DNA of 64,000 bases, taken from NCBI RefSeq assembly GCF_030816505.1, contig NZ_JAUSYB010000001.1:2356001-2420000 (forward strand). The letters run 5' to 3'. Shown here in pieces: positions 50,366-58,831 of this stretch. Under the pieces are notes generated by a model. It did no database searches. It was given only the letters and a program-made list of their open reading frames with translations, and was not told the DNA's origin. The stretch's first letter is position 1. The number at the start of each line of letters is the position of its first letter. The DNA comes from Microbacterium sp. W4I20. GTDB taxonomy: Bacteria > Actinomycetota > Actinomycetes > Actinomycetales > Microbacteriaceae. A program made the position numbers and the translations under genes.

Positions 50366-51367
50366 ATGGCCCTCATCGACAACGGCGTGTATGTCCACGG
50401 ACGTCGCGTGGAGACCCCGAAGAACCTGGACGAGACGTACCGGATGCTGGATGCCGCGGGCGGCACCGCCTGGATCGGCCTCTACCGTCCGAGCCCGGAA
50501 GAGGTCGCTTCGGTCGCACGCGAGTTCGACCTGCACCCGCTCGCCGTCGAGGATGCACTGTCGGGTCACCAGCGGTCGAAGGTCGAGCGTTACGGCGACA
50601 CGCTCTTCGCGGTGCTCCGCCCTGCCCGCTACCGCGACAAGGAGGAGTCGATCGAGTTCGGCGAGCTGCACCTGTTCGTCGGGCCCGACTTCGTGGTGAC
50701 GATCCGGCACGCGGAGTCGCCGGATCTCGCAGCGGTACGGCGGCGCATGGAGGCGAACCCGGAGCTGCTCGCGATGGGACCCGAGGCCGTGCTCTACGCG
50801 ATCCTCGACGAGGTCGTCGACGGGTACGAGCCGATCGTCGCGGGCCTGCTGAACGACATCGACGAGATCGAGGACCAGCTCTTCGGCGACAGCGACGACG
50901 ACCTGCTCTCCCGCCGCATCTACGAGCTTTCGCGCGAGGTCATCAACTTCCAGCGGGCCGTGCATCCGCTCAGCGGGATGCTGGAGTGGCTGCGCCGCGG
51001 GTCCGAGAAGTACCGCATCGACGAGGAGCTGCAGCGGTCGCTGCGCGACGTGCTCGACCACACGATCCGCGTCAACGAGCGGGTCGACTCGTTCCGGGCG
51101 ATCCTCGAGAACGCGCTGACCGTGCACTCCGCCCTCGTCGCCCGGCGTCAGACCGAAGCAGGGCTCGCGCAGAACGACGAGATCAAGAAGATCTCCTCGT
51201 GGGCGGCCATCATCTTCGCGCCGACGCTCGTGGGCACCGTCTACGGCATGAACTTCGAGGCGATGCCCGAGCTGCAGTGGGCGTTCGGCTACCCGATGGC
51301 GATCGGCGCCATGGCCGCGTTCGCGGTCGCGCTGTACGGGGTGTTCAAGTACAAGAGGTGGCTCTGA
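50366..51367 (+). CDS. corA: CorA-family magnesium transporter
   Basis: 333 residues from ATG 50366. A large soluble N-terminal part (LDETYRMLDAAGGTAWIGLY, FDLHPLAVEDALSGHQRSKV) is followed by a long helix and two C-terminal membrane spans. The pore signature YGMNFE is present just after the first span, and the short basic tail FKYKRWL ends the protein. CorA forms a pentameric channel that lets Mg2+ into the cell down the membrane potential. Its leader carries a uORF and alternative hairpins (50180-50349), implying control at the RNA level. Confidence 0.9.
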   Translation: MALIDNGVYVHGRRVETPKNLDETYRMLDAAGGTAWIGLYRPSPEEVASVAREFDLHPLAVEDALSGHQRSKVERYGDTLFAVLRPARYRDKEESIEFGELHLFVGPDFVVTIRHAESPDLAAVRRRMEANPELLAMGPEAVLYAILDEVVDGYEPIVAGLLNDIDEIEDQLFGDSDDDLLSRRIYELSREVINFQRAVHPLSGMLEWLRRGSEKYRIDEELQRSLRDVLDHTIRVNERVDSFRAILENALTVHSALVARRQTEAGLAQNDEIKKISSWAAIIFAPTLVGTVYGMNFEAMPELQWAFGYPMAIGAMAAFAVALYGVFKYKRWL

Positions 51368-51373
51368 GCGCGA

Positions 51374-51898
51374 TCAGTCCTCGTCGGGCCCGCTGATCTG
51401 GTCGAGCAGTTCCTCGATGCCGTCGAACTTCTCGGCGCCGTCGCGATCCCGCACCTCGATGTTCGCGACCTCGAGATCCTCGTCGAGCTGCACGAGGATG
51501 CGGGAATCGGGGAACTGCTTCGGGGCGTCGAACGCGATCAGCGCCGCGTCGGCGAACACGACGACCGAGGTGGCCTCGAGGTCGTCGCGCAGATCGACCT
51601 GCTCGATCACGGGCTCGTCATCGACCGCCTCGTCGATGTCGTCGGCGACCTCGTCGATGATGTCGCGCCACCGCGATTCACCCACCGAGAGGATGCGGGA
51701 GACCGCCTCGACCAGCGCGTCCTCATCGAGCTCGTCGGGTTCGTCCTCGAGCTCGGGGTCGACGTTGACGGTCACCACGGTGCCGGCGGCGTCGATGCTC
51801 GCGCGGCCGTAGATCAACCCGTTCTCGGCCACCGGTTCATCCAGCATTCCGCTGTCGACGATGCGGGCGAGGAGGCTGTCGAGAAGGGGCGAGGTCAT
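51374..51898 (-). CDS. Very acidic conserved hypothetical protein
   Basis: 174 residues, rich in Asp/Glu (PELEDEPDELDEDALVEAV, EVADDIDEAVDDEPVIEQVD). Predicted alpha/beta fold with NGLIYGRASIDAAGTVVTVN and a C-terminal FDGIEELLDQISGPDED. Not recognised by me; similar acidic proteins are common in Actinobacteria and may be DUF2004-like. It converges on corA with a six-base gap. Confidence 0.6.
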   Translation of the reverse strand: MTSPLLDSLLARIVDSGMLDEPVAENGLIYGRASIDAAGTVVTVNVDPELEDEPDELDEDALVEAVSRILSVGESRWRDIIDEVADDIDEAVDDEPVIEQVDLRDDLEATSVVVFADAALIAFDAPKQFPDSRILVQLDEDLEVANIEVRDRDGAEKFDGIEELLDQISGPDED

Positions 51899-51959
51899 GA
51901 GTCCAGTCTTTCGCATCCGGCAGCCCCGTGGGACGGATGCCGAGAAGAGCGCACCCCGG

Positions 51960-52601
51960 TCAGGCGAAAGCGGCCAGTGCGCGCCGGTACCGCTCGCTGT
52001 CCGCCCGGGTCTCGTCGGTGACGAGCACGGCGTTGTCGCCGACCCGGCGGGTGTGGTCGCCCCGGCAGGGAATCGTCACGACCTTGGTCAGCCCGGCACG
52101 CCACGCGGGGATGAGCGCCTCGAGATCACGGCGCTCCGGACTGTTCTCGAGCACCTCGCGCCGCGTGGCCATGTGGCGCTCGATGCCGTTCCGCTCCCAG
52201 ACGCGGTAGGACGGGTCGCCGAAGACGTCGGGGCCGAACACGTCGACCGCGCTCGGCCCCATGGCCTCCGCGAGGAGCGCGGCCCGCTCGGGCGAGCCGT
52301 CAGCCGTGAGACGGAGCTTCTCGAACAGGTCGGGATCCCCCTCGGTCCCGGCGTGCGCGAGCACGGCTTCCCAGAGCTGCGGCCATGCAGCCGCCCACTC
52401 TGCGCGGACCTCACCATCGACCGGATGTTCCGCGGGTGTCGGCGTCTCGACCAGCAGCGGCGGCAGCAGCTCGCCCTGAACGTCGAGACCGTGGGCCTCG
52501 CGCAACCAGAGCAGTTCGAGCAGAGAGCTCGGCCGGTCCTCCACCATCATCGTCATGTCGTGCGGCCAGGGATTGCCGGGCATCGGTCGTACGGATCGCA
52601 T
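51960..52601 (-). CDS. Conserved hypothetical protein
   Basis: 213 residues from ATG 52601, behind TGGAG. Segments such as LLELLWLREAHGLDVQGELL, FGDPSYRVWERNGIERHMAT and TIPCRGDHTRRVGDNAVLVT look conserved but do not suggest a family. No membrane span or signal peptide. It is divergent from the VOC gene at 52703 and may share its promoter region. Function unknown. Confidence 0.6.
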   Translation of the reverse strand: MRSVRPMPGNPWPHDMTMMVEDRPSSLLELLWLREAHGLDVQGELLPPLLVETPTPAEHPVDGEVRAEWAAAWPQLWEAVLAHAGTEGDPDLFEKLRLTADGSPERAALLAEAMGPSAVDVFGPDVFGDPSYRVWERNGIERHMATRREVLENSPERRDLEALIPAWRAGLTKVVTIPCRGDHTRRVGDNAVLVTDETRADSERYRRALAAFA

Positions 52602-52702
52602 CGCTCCAGTGCAGCAGAGATCTGCGGGCGAGGGAAGGGATACCGCTTCGGTGGGGGCTCGTCACCCTGGACAGACTCCCGTGACGGGCGCATGCTGAGT
52701 GC

Positions 52703-53095
52703 ATGACCGCTTTCCAGACCGCGCACGCTTTCAGCGGGTTCAGCGTCGACTCGATCGAGGCTGCCCGGACCTTCTACGGCGACACTCTCGGCATGGACGT
52801 CGACACGAACGCCATGGGATTCCTCAGCATCCGGCTGCCCGAGGGCGGGACGATCTTCGTCTACCCGAAGCCGGACCACACCCCGGCGAGCTACACGATC
52901 CTGAACTTCCCCGTCGACGACGTCGAGGCGGCGGTCGACGAGCTCAACGCCCGCGGCGTCGTGACCAAGATCTACAGCGACCCCGACATGGGCACTGACA
53001 CGAAGGGCATCTCTCACGGCGAGCCCGGTAAGGGACCCGACATCGCCTGGTTCAAGGATCCCGCCGGGAACGTGCTCTCGGTGCTCGCCGGCTGA
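52703..53095 (+). CDS. Glyoxalase/VOC-family protein
   Basis: 130 residues. FSGFSVDSIEAARTFYGDTL and SYTILNFPVDDVEAAVDELN mark the two VOC modules; IAWFKDPAGNVLSVLAG closes the second. The pattern is common in bacterial extradiol-dioxygenase-like and glyoxalase-like proteins with unknown substrate. CATGCT six bases before the ATG suggests a leaderless mRNA. Converges with the CE7 esterase gene after four bases. Confidence 0.8.
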   Translation: MTAFQTAHAFSGFSVDSIEAARTFYGDTLGMDVDTNAMGFLSIRLPEGGTIFVYPKPDHTPASYTILNFPVDDVEAAVDELNARGVVTKIYSDPDMGTDTKGISHGEPGKGPDIAWFKDPAGNVLSVLAG

Positions 53096-53099
53096 GGCT

Positions 53100-54065
53100 C
53101 TACTGCCGCGCAGCCAGCCAGTCGGTCTGGCGCAGCCACTGCACGGCCTGCCCGCCCTCGTGCCCGTTGAACTCGTAGACCTCGATCTCGGCATCCGTCG
53201 ATCCGCAATGGTTGAACGCCGCGAACACGCTCGACGGCAGCACGATCGGATCCATCAGAGCCACCGAGAACAGCACCGGGGCCGTGATGCGGCGCGCGAA
53301 GTTCACGCCGTCGAAGTACGACAGCGTCGCGAACGCCTCGTCGACGCGACCCCGGTTCACCCCGAGGTAGCGCGCGACCTCGGTGAACGGGTTGTCGGGG
53401 GTGAGCGCCACCGACCGGCGGAAGTGGCACAGGAACGGTACGTCGGGCATCGCCGCGGAGACGGAGGGATGCAGCGCCGCGGCGGCCAGGCTGATGCCGC
53501 CGCCCTGGCTGCCGCCGGTCACGCTGACGCGACCGGCGTCGACCGCCTCCAGCTGCAGCACCGCATCGATCAGCAGGACCGCGTCGGTGAAGACGCGGCG
53601 GTAGTAGTAGGTGTCAGGACGCTGGATGCCGCGGGTCATGAACCCGGGAGTCGCGCCGTCTGAGCCGTGCGGGTCTGGGGTGTCTCCGCCCGACCCCCAG
53701 CCGCTGCCCTGCCCGCGGGTGTCCATCAGCACGTGCACGTATCCGGCGGCCGCCCACTGCAGGCGTTCGCCCGGAAGACCGCGACCGCCGCCGTAACCGA
53801 GGTACTCGACGACCGTGGGGAGCGGTCCTTCCCGGCGCGGGCGAGTGATCCACGCGCGGACGGGCTCACCGTTGAAGCCGCTGAAGGTCAGGTCCTCGAC
53901 GATCAGCTCGGTGATCGGAGTGGTGGCGGTCTTAACTGTCGGGGCGGTCGCGAGAGCGCGTGACTGGGTGAGCGTGCGCGCCCAGAAGTCGTCGAAATCC
54001 GCGGGCTCGGCCACGTCGGGCCGGAAGGAGCGGAGCTGGTCGAGAGGGAGATCGGTGAGAGCCAC
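53100..54065 (-). CDS. CE7-family acetylxylan esterase/cephalosporin-C deacetylase
   Basis: 321 residues, alpha/beta hydrolase of carbohydrate esterase family 7. LDQLRSFRPDVAEPADFDDF at the N-terminus, HVLMDTRGQGSGWGSGGDTP and the nucleophile Ser186 in GGSQGGG are the family hallmarks; the His is in EFNGHEGG. The enzymes remove acetyl groups from short xylo-oligosaccharides and related molecules, in the cytosol here as no signal peptide is seen. The GTG start at 54065 is leaderless: TAGCCT, six bases, GTG. It is divergent from the PadR gene across a 71-bp dyad. Confidence 0.87.
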   Translation of the reverse strand: MALTDLPLDQLRSFRPDVAEPADFDDFWARTLTQSRALATAPTVKTATTPITELIVEDLTFSGFNGEPVRAWITRPRREGPLPTVVEYLGYGGGRGLPGERLQWAAAGYVHVLMDTRGQGSGWGSGGDTPDPHGSDGATPGFMTRGIQRPDTYYYRRVFTDAVLLIDAVLQLEAVDAGRVSVTGGSQGGGISLAAAALHPSVSAAMPDVPFLCHFRRSVALTPDNPFTEVARYLGVNRGRVDEAFATLSYFDGVNFARRITAPVLFSVALMDPIVLPSSVFAAFNHCGSTDAEIEVYEFNGHEGGQAVQWLRQTDWLAARQ

Positions 54066-54088
54066 GGCGACAGGCTAGCGGAACGCAC

Positions 54089-54159
54089 CAGTATTCGGTG
54101 TTGCTAAGTACCGGTACTCAGTGTTACTTTGTACCGGTACCCAGCAACACTGAGTACTG
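54089..54159. promoter_or_regulatory. 71-bp dyad operator of the PadR regulator
   Basis: Two 29-bp arms (54089-54117 and 54131-54159) are inverted copies differing at a few positions; each contains CAGTAYTCRGTGTTGCT and the palindrome GTACCGGTAC (54108-54117, 54131-54140). It fills the intergenic space between the CE7 esterase and padR genes. Confidence 0.7.
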
Positions 54160-54180
54160 ACATGAAGAAAGGAGGATCCG

Positions 54181-54534
54181 ATGGGCAAGCAGATGACCGA
54201 GATGCTCAAGGGCACTCTCGAGGGCATCGTTCTGGCCCTCCTCGCCGAGCAGCCCGCGTACGGGTACGAGATCACGACACGGGTGCGCGACCACGGGTTC
54301 ACCGATATCGCCGAGGGCACGATCTACGCACTCCTCGTGCGCATCGAGCAGAAGAACCTCGTCGACGTCGAGAAGGTGCCGAGCGAGAAGGGGCCGCCCC
54401 GCAAGGTGTACACGCTGAACGCGGCGGGCACGCAGGAGCTCGAGGACTTCTGGAACACCTGGGACTTCCTCAAGTCCCGCATCGAACAGCTGAACACGAA
54501 CACCAGGAACAACACCGAGATCAAGGAGAACTGA
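54181..54534 (+). CDS. PadR-family transcriptional regulator
   Basis: 117 residues from ATG 54181, behind AAAGGAGG. MLKGTLEGIVLALLAEQPAY, the winged helix YEITTRVRDHGFTDIAEGTI and VEKVPSEKGPPRKVYTLNAA are PadR features; the short C-terminal helix should mediate dimerisation. In operons with ABC exporters, PadR proteins usually sense the exported drug. It precedes DUF1048, ATPase and permease genes, and the 71-bp dyad upstream would be its operator. Confidence 0.88.
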   Translation: MGKQMTEMLKGTLEGIVLALLAEQPAYGYEITTRVRDHGFTDIAEGTIYALLVRIEQKNLVDVEKVPSEKGPPRKVYTLNAAGTQELEDFWNTWDFLKSRIEQLNTNTRNNTEIKEN

Positions 54535-54536
54535 CC

Positions 54537-54905
54537 ATGGCCGCGAAGTGGATCGAAGCGATCACCGGATCCCTCGAAGAGAAGAAGCAGTACAAGCAGG
54601 CGCAGGCCCGCATCAACGCCCTGCCGGAGCCGTACCGCGAGATGGCGAAGGCACAGCAGCGCTACAACATGTACTACGGCGGCGTCACCGACGGCGACAC
54701 GATCGTGAAGATGTTCCTCGACATCGCCGACCTGTGGGAGCGCGCCGCGATCGACGGCACCCCGGTCGCAGCGATCGTCGGCGACGACCCCGTCGAGTTC
54801 GCCGAGAACTACGCGGCGGCCTACGGCGGACGCCAGTGGATCGACAAGGAGCGCGCGCGCCTCATCAAGGCGTTCGACGACGCGAAGCAGAAGGAGGAAT
54901 CATGA
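54537..54905 (+). CDS. DUF1048-domain protein
   Basis: 122 residues from ATG 54537. LEEKKQYKQAQARINALPEP, YREMAKAQQRYNMYYGGVTD and AENYAAAYGGRQWIDKERAR follow the DUF1048 helical pattern; the domain is typically found in PadR/ABC-exporter operons of Gram-positive bacteria, and its activity is unknown. Its stop overlaps the ATPase start (ATGA), so expression is tied to the exporter. Confidence 0.8.
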   Translation: MAAKWIEAITGSLEEKKQYKQAQARINALPEPYREMAKAQQRYNMYYGGVTDGDTIVKMFLDIADLWERAAIDGTPVAAIVGDDPVEFAENYAAAYGGRQWIDKERARLIKAFDDAKQKEES

Positions 54906-55684
54906 CGGATGCAGCCATCTCGGTGCGCGGCATCGAGAAGTCCTACAAAGACCTGCACGTGCTGCGCGGCGTCGACTTCGAGGTGGAGCGGGGCTCGATC
55001 TTCGCCCTCCTCGGGTCGAACGGCGCCGGCAAGACCACGATCGTCCGCATCCTCTCCACCCTGTTGACGGCGGATGCCGGAACGGCGACGGTGCAGGGCG
55101 TGGATGTCGCGGCCGACCCGCTCGGTGTGCGCGAGAAGATCAGCCTCACCGGACAGTTCGCCGCGGTCGACGAGCTCCTCACCGGGCGCGAGAACCTGGT
55201 GCTGGTCGCGAAGCTGCGGCACCTGCCCGAGGCCGGCCGCGTGGCCGACGACCTGCTCGCGACCTTCCGGTTGACGGATGCCGGCGCCCGCAAGGTCGGC
55301 ACCTACTCCGGCGGCATGCGGCGGCGGCTCGACATCGCGATGAGCCTGGTCGGACACCCCGAGGTCATCTACCTCGACGAGCCGACCACGGGCCTCGACC
55401 CCGAGGCGCGCATCGAGGTGTGGGACGTCATCAAGGAACTCGCGAACACCGGCACCACCGTGCTGCTCACCACGCAGTACCTAGACGAGGCGGAGCAGCT
55501 GGCCGACCGCATCGCGATCCTGCACGAAGGACGGATCATCGCGAACGGCACCCTCGCCGAACTGAAGAAGCTGCTCCCGGCCGCGAAAGTCGAGTACGTC
55601 GAGAAGCAGCCCACCCTCGAGGAGATCTTCCTCACCCTGATCGGCCCTTCGGGCTCAGGGACCGCATCCAAGGAGGCAGCATGA
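54902..55684 (+). CDS. DrrA-type ABC exporter ATPase
   Basis: 260 residues. Walker A GSNGAGKTTIV, signature YSGGMRRRLDIAMSLV and Walker B VIYLDEPTTGLD; TTQYLDEAEQLADRIAILHE is the DrrA-type switch region. The C-terminal PTLEEIFLTLIGPSGSG matches the drug-exporter subfamily, which pairs with a six-span permease to expel antibiotics or lipids. Both ends overlap neighbours (ATGA at 54902 and 55681). Confidence 0.9.
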   Translation: MTDAAISVRGIEKSYKDLHVLRGVDFEVERGSIFALLGSNGAGKTTIVRILSTLLTADAGTATVQGVDVAADPLGVREKISLTGQFAAVDELLTGRENLVLVAKLRHLPEAGRVADDLLATFRLTDAGARKVGTYSGGMRRRLDIAMSLVGHPEVIYLDEPTTGLDPEARIEVWDVIKELANTGTTVLLTTQYLDEAEQLADRIAILHEGRIIANGTLAELKKLLPAAKVEYVEKQPTLEEIFLTLIGPSGSGTASKEAA

Positions 55685-56449
55685 GCACGCACTTCGTCGC
55701 CGACACCGCGACACTGACCGGCCGCTCGATGCGGCACATCTTCCGCAGCCCCGACACCATCATCACCACGGCGGTCACCCCGATCGCCCTGATGCTGCTG
55801 TTCGTGTACGTCTTCGGCGGCGCCCTCAGATCGAGCATCGGCGCCGAGAACTACGTGAACTACCTGCTCCCCGGCATCCTGCTCATCGCCGTCGCATCCG
55901 GCATCGCCTACACCGCGTTCCGGCTGTTCAACGATCTGCAGAGCGGCATCTTCGAGCGGTTCCACTCCATGCCGATCGCCCGGTCGAGCGTGCTGTGGGC
56001 CGCACGTGCTCACCTCCCTCACCGCGAACGCGATCACCCTCGCGATCATCTTCGGCGTCGGATTCCTGATGGGCTTCCGCACCGGGGCCAGCCCGTTGGC
56101 GTGGCTCGCCGTGATCGGCATCCTGCTCCTGTTCACCCTGGCCCTCACCTGGCTGGCGATCATCGCGGGGCTCGGCGCGAAGACCCTCGACGGTGCGACC
56201 GCGTTCTCGTATCCGCTGATCTTCCTGCCGTTCATCAGCTCGGCGTTCGTGCCGACCGACACGATGCCGGGACCGGTGCGCTGGTTCGCCGAGAACCAAC
56301 CGGTGACGTCGATCGTCGACACCATCCAGGCGCTGTTCGCCGGAAAGCCCGTGGGGTCTGACATCTGGGTCGCACTCGCCTGGTGCGTCGGCATCCTCAT
56401 CGTCGCCTACGTGTTCGCGATCATCGCCTACCGGAAGAAGGTCCGTTGA
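55681..56449 (+). pseudogene. ABC-2 type exporter permease, frameshifted by one extra base
   Basis: With one base removed near 56000-56003 (tgggccgcacgtg) the gene encodes 255 residues and about six membrane spans. The first part, RSMRHIFRSPDTIITTAVTP, and IFERFHSMPIARSSVLWA are DrrB-like; after correction it continues VLTSLTANAITLAIIFGVGF and ends with ADTIQALF-type and YVFAIIAYRKKVR stretches. Its partner is the ATPase just upstream. As read, the frame runs out of register after residue about 106. Likely a sequence error. Confidence 0.82.
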
Positions 56450-56468
56450 GTCTTCCGAGCGGGACGGG

Positions 56469-56504
56469 ACGCTCCGACCGGGGTTTCGACTCCGGCCGGG
56501 GCGT
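56469..56504 (+). terminator. Probable terminator of the PadR-ABC operon
   Basis: ACGCTCCGACCGGGG (56469-56483) pairs with CTCCGGCCGGGGCGT (56490-56504), with mismatches and wobbles, followed by a short T-stretch. It lies 20 bp after the permease stop. The remaining gap to 56664 shows no gene. Confidence 0.55.
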
Positions 56505-56664
56505 TTCGCTGCGCTCGGTGCTGTGCGCCGCGACACCCGGAGGCGCCCTGTCGGGCTGACTTCGCACTCTCGGGCGGAGGTTTGCAGCAGCTTCCTCAGC
56601 CCGACCGAGAGATCTCCTCCGCACCGGGTGCGGGAGAACGGATGCTGCGCACGGCGCGCCCGCG

Positions 56665-58131
56665 TCAGCCCAGCCCGAGCGGCCCGAGCACCTCGCGCCG
56701 GTCGGACCGCACCCAGCGTGCACCCGACGCCCGCTTCTCCACCCGCGTCGTGAAGCGGTAGCGGTACGACACCACGCGCACCCATCGGGGCGGTTCACCC
56801 TCGAACGGATCGACGCGCAGCAACGCGAGGGTGGCAGCGTCCGCCTCGAGCAGCCGCACCAGGAACACCGTGAACCAGTCGTCGAGCGAGCGGCCGAGCG
56901 GCAGGAACCACATCAGCCAGTCGAGCCGCAGATGGTACGGCGCGAACTGCCGCGGCATCCGGCGCACGTCGCCCGGCTTGCCTGTGAACTCGTACTCGCG
57001 CCAGTCATCGCCATCCTCCGACGCAGACCCCTCCACGACGAGCTCGATGCGCTCCTTCGTGACCGTGCCGAACGCACCGTACGCATTGGCGAGCTGCCAG
57101 CGGTTGAAGCTCGCGTTCATGAGCTGGCGCCGCGCGAACAGATTCCGCAGGGAAGGCCAGCTCAGCACGAGGTAGAGCGCGCCGACGGCGGACGTGACGA
57201 TGACCCAGGAGAGAGGGATGTCCTCCTCGGCGCGTCCTGCAGTCGACGGTAGCCCGATGCCGGCGAACGCGATCACGACCGTCGCCCAGTTCAACCACGC
57301 GAAGTTCCCGGTGACGATGAGCCACACCTGCGTCGCGATCACGATGACGGATGCCGCGGCACCGACCACCTGCGGCCCTTCGACGAGCTCAGGGGCCCAG
57401 TCGTGGGGAATCCAGAGCGACAGCAGCGGAACGAAGAGGAAGAACGGCACGATCAGCTGCGCGAAGTGGTTGCCGACGACCTCGGCCCGATGGAACCACC
57501 GCGGCAGCAGATGCGCCTGCCGGCTCAACGGTCCGGGCATCGGCTGCGTCTCGTGGTGGAACGTCATCGCGGTGAGATCGCGCCACTCGCGCCCGCCGCG
57601 GATCTTGATCATCCCGGCGCCGAACTCGAGCCGGAACACCAGCCACCAGAACAGCACGATCACGACGGTGGGCGGATGCTGGTCGCGCGACCCGAGGAAC
57701 GCGGCGAGGAATCCGCACTCGAGCAGCAGCATCTCCCACCCGAACGAGTAGAACGTCTGCCCGATGCTGACGACCGACATGTACCCGAGCCACAGCGCGA
57801 GGAAGCACAGCATCGGCACCCACGGCGGGCCCCACTGCGGGATGCCGACCACCAGGGTCGCGGCGACCACGATCCCCAGCCAGCACAGTATCGCGAGCCG
57901 TTGGTCGGTGTAGCCGACGCGCGAGAACAGCGTCGGATGCAGCATCCGCCGTCGCTCCGGGTTCTGCCGGATCCAGTCGAGGAGCGCCGGCGCCGGGAGC
58001 AGCCCGCGCTCGCCCAGCAGCGCACGGAACTGGTTCAGCGTCGAGACGAACGCGACGAGGTACAGCGCCGCGATGCCCCGCTGCAAGACCTCGCGGGCGA
58101 ACCCGAAGTCGACCGCCGCGAACCCGTCCAC
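56665..58131 (-). CDS. Lipase maturation factor family membrane protein
   Basis: 488 residues with about eight membrane spans. The N-terminus VDFGFAREVLQRGIAALYLV, the GRDQHPPTVVIVLFWWLVFR-like core and GGREWRDLTAMTFHHETQPM are the lipase-maturation-factor-1 signature, best known from the animal ER but also found in many bacteria with an unknown role. The C-terminal soluble part has YEFTGKPGDVRRMPRQFAPY and the conserved WLMWFLPLGR. GTG 58131 is leaderless (TAGCCT, six bases). No lipase gene is next to it. Confidence 0.83.
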   Translation of the reverse strand: MDGFAAVDFGFAREVLQRGIAALYLVAFVSTLNQFRALLGERGLLPAPALLDWIRQNPERRRMLHPTLFSRVGYTDQRLAILCWLGIVVAATLVVGIPQWGPPWVPMLCFLALWLGYMSVVSIGQTFYSFGWEMLLLECGFLAAFLGSRDQHPPTVVIVLFWWLVFRLEFGAGMIKIRGGREWRDLTAMTFHHETQPMPGPLSRQAHLLPRWFHRAEVVGNHFAQLIVPFFLFVPLLSLWIPHDWAPELVEGPQVVGAAASVIVIATQVWLIVTGNFAWLNWATVVIAFAGIGLPSTAGRAEEDIPLSWVIVTSAVGALYLVLSWPSLRNLFARRQLMNASFNRWQLANAYGAFGTVTKERIELVVEGSASEDGDDWREYEFTGKPGDVRRMPRQFAPYHLRLDWLMWFLPLGRSLDDWFTVFLVRLLEADAATLALLRVDPFEGEPPRWVRVVSYRYRFTTRVEKRASGARWVRSDRREVLGPLGLG

Positions 58132-58290
58132 GGCGACAGGCTACGCCCGGCCGCGGCATCCGTCCCAGTCTTTCCGGTCGCAGTCGGTGTCGCCTCCCGC
58201 CGCTCCGGGCTCGAAGACACCTCCTGCGATGTATGCGGGGTCAGCCTTGCGGCCGACGACTCCGGCATCACCCGCGGCGAGAGTGGAAGC

Positions 58291-58734
58291 ATGAGAAAGA
58301 AAATTTCCCGCGGCCTCGCCGTGGCCGCCCTGCTCGTGACCTCCGGCCTGACCGTGTCCGGCTGCGCCATGGTCGACGAGCTGGTGCATCACCAGAAGTC
58401 CGCCACGTTCGAGGACCGTGCGGCTTTCGAGACCGACAGCGACCTGGATGCTCCGTGGCTCCCCTCCGACAGCTCCGAGATCCGCAGTACTCAGTCGACG
58501 CAGGCGGATGACGCGACCGTCGCGGCGCTCAGCAAGGAGGAGCTGTCCGCCGACATCTGCACCGAGGTTCCGCGGCAGTCCGCCCCCGCGTACGTCCTCG
58601 AGGACACGGTGAACGTCTACAAGGTGTCCGACGTCTTCGCGTGCGGGGCGTGGAGCGTGGCGAAGACCCCGACGGGCTGGGTCGGCTGGACCCCGAACCA
58701 TCCGGATGAGAAGGCGCAGAGCCCGGCATCCTGA
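58291..58734 (+). CDS. Small lipoprotein
   Basis: 147 residues. MRKKISRGLAVAALLVTSGL ends in lipobox VSGC, predicting a lipid-anchored surface protein. The mature part has two further cysteines, DICTEV and DVFACGAW, probably disulfide-bonded, and a small domain ending GWVGWTPNHPDEK. I do not recognise the family. It converges on the osmolyte transporter genes, with a strong terminator between them. Confidence 0.7.
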   Translation: MRKKISRGLAVAALLVTSGLTVSGCAMVDELVHHQKSATFEDRAAFETDSDLDAPWLPSDSSEIRSTQSTQADDATVAALSKEELSADICTEVPRQSAPAYVLEDTVNVYKVSDVFACGAWSVAKTPTGWVGWTPNHPDEKAQSPAS

Positions 58735-58753
58735 CTCGGGAGGTAGACACAGC

Positions 58754-58790
58754 GATGGGCGGAGGATCCGTCACAGATCCTCCGCCCATC
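58754..58790. terminator. Strong bidirectional hairpin terminator
   Basis: GATGGGCGGAGGATC (58754-58768) and its perfect complement (58776-58790) form a 15-bp stem with a 7-nt loop between the converging lipoprotein and OpuAC genes. Confidence 0.85.
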
Positions 58791-58831
58791 ACAGCGAAGT
58801 CAGCCCGACGCTGCGCGCGGACCGCGTCAGC

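Noticed and set aside
54129..54905. A longer start for the DUF1048 gene running through padR
   Set aside because: The first 136 codons are the out-of-frame shadow of padR; the DUF1048 domain begins exactly at ATG 54537 after the padR stop.
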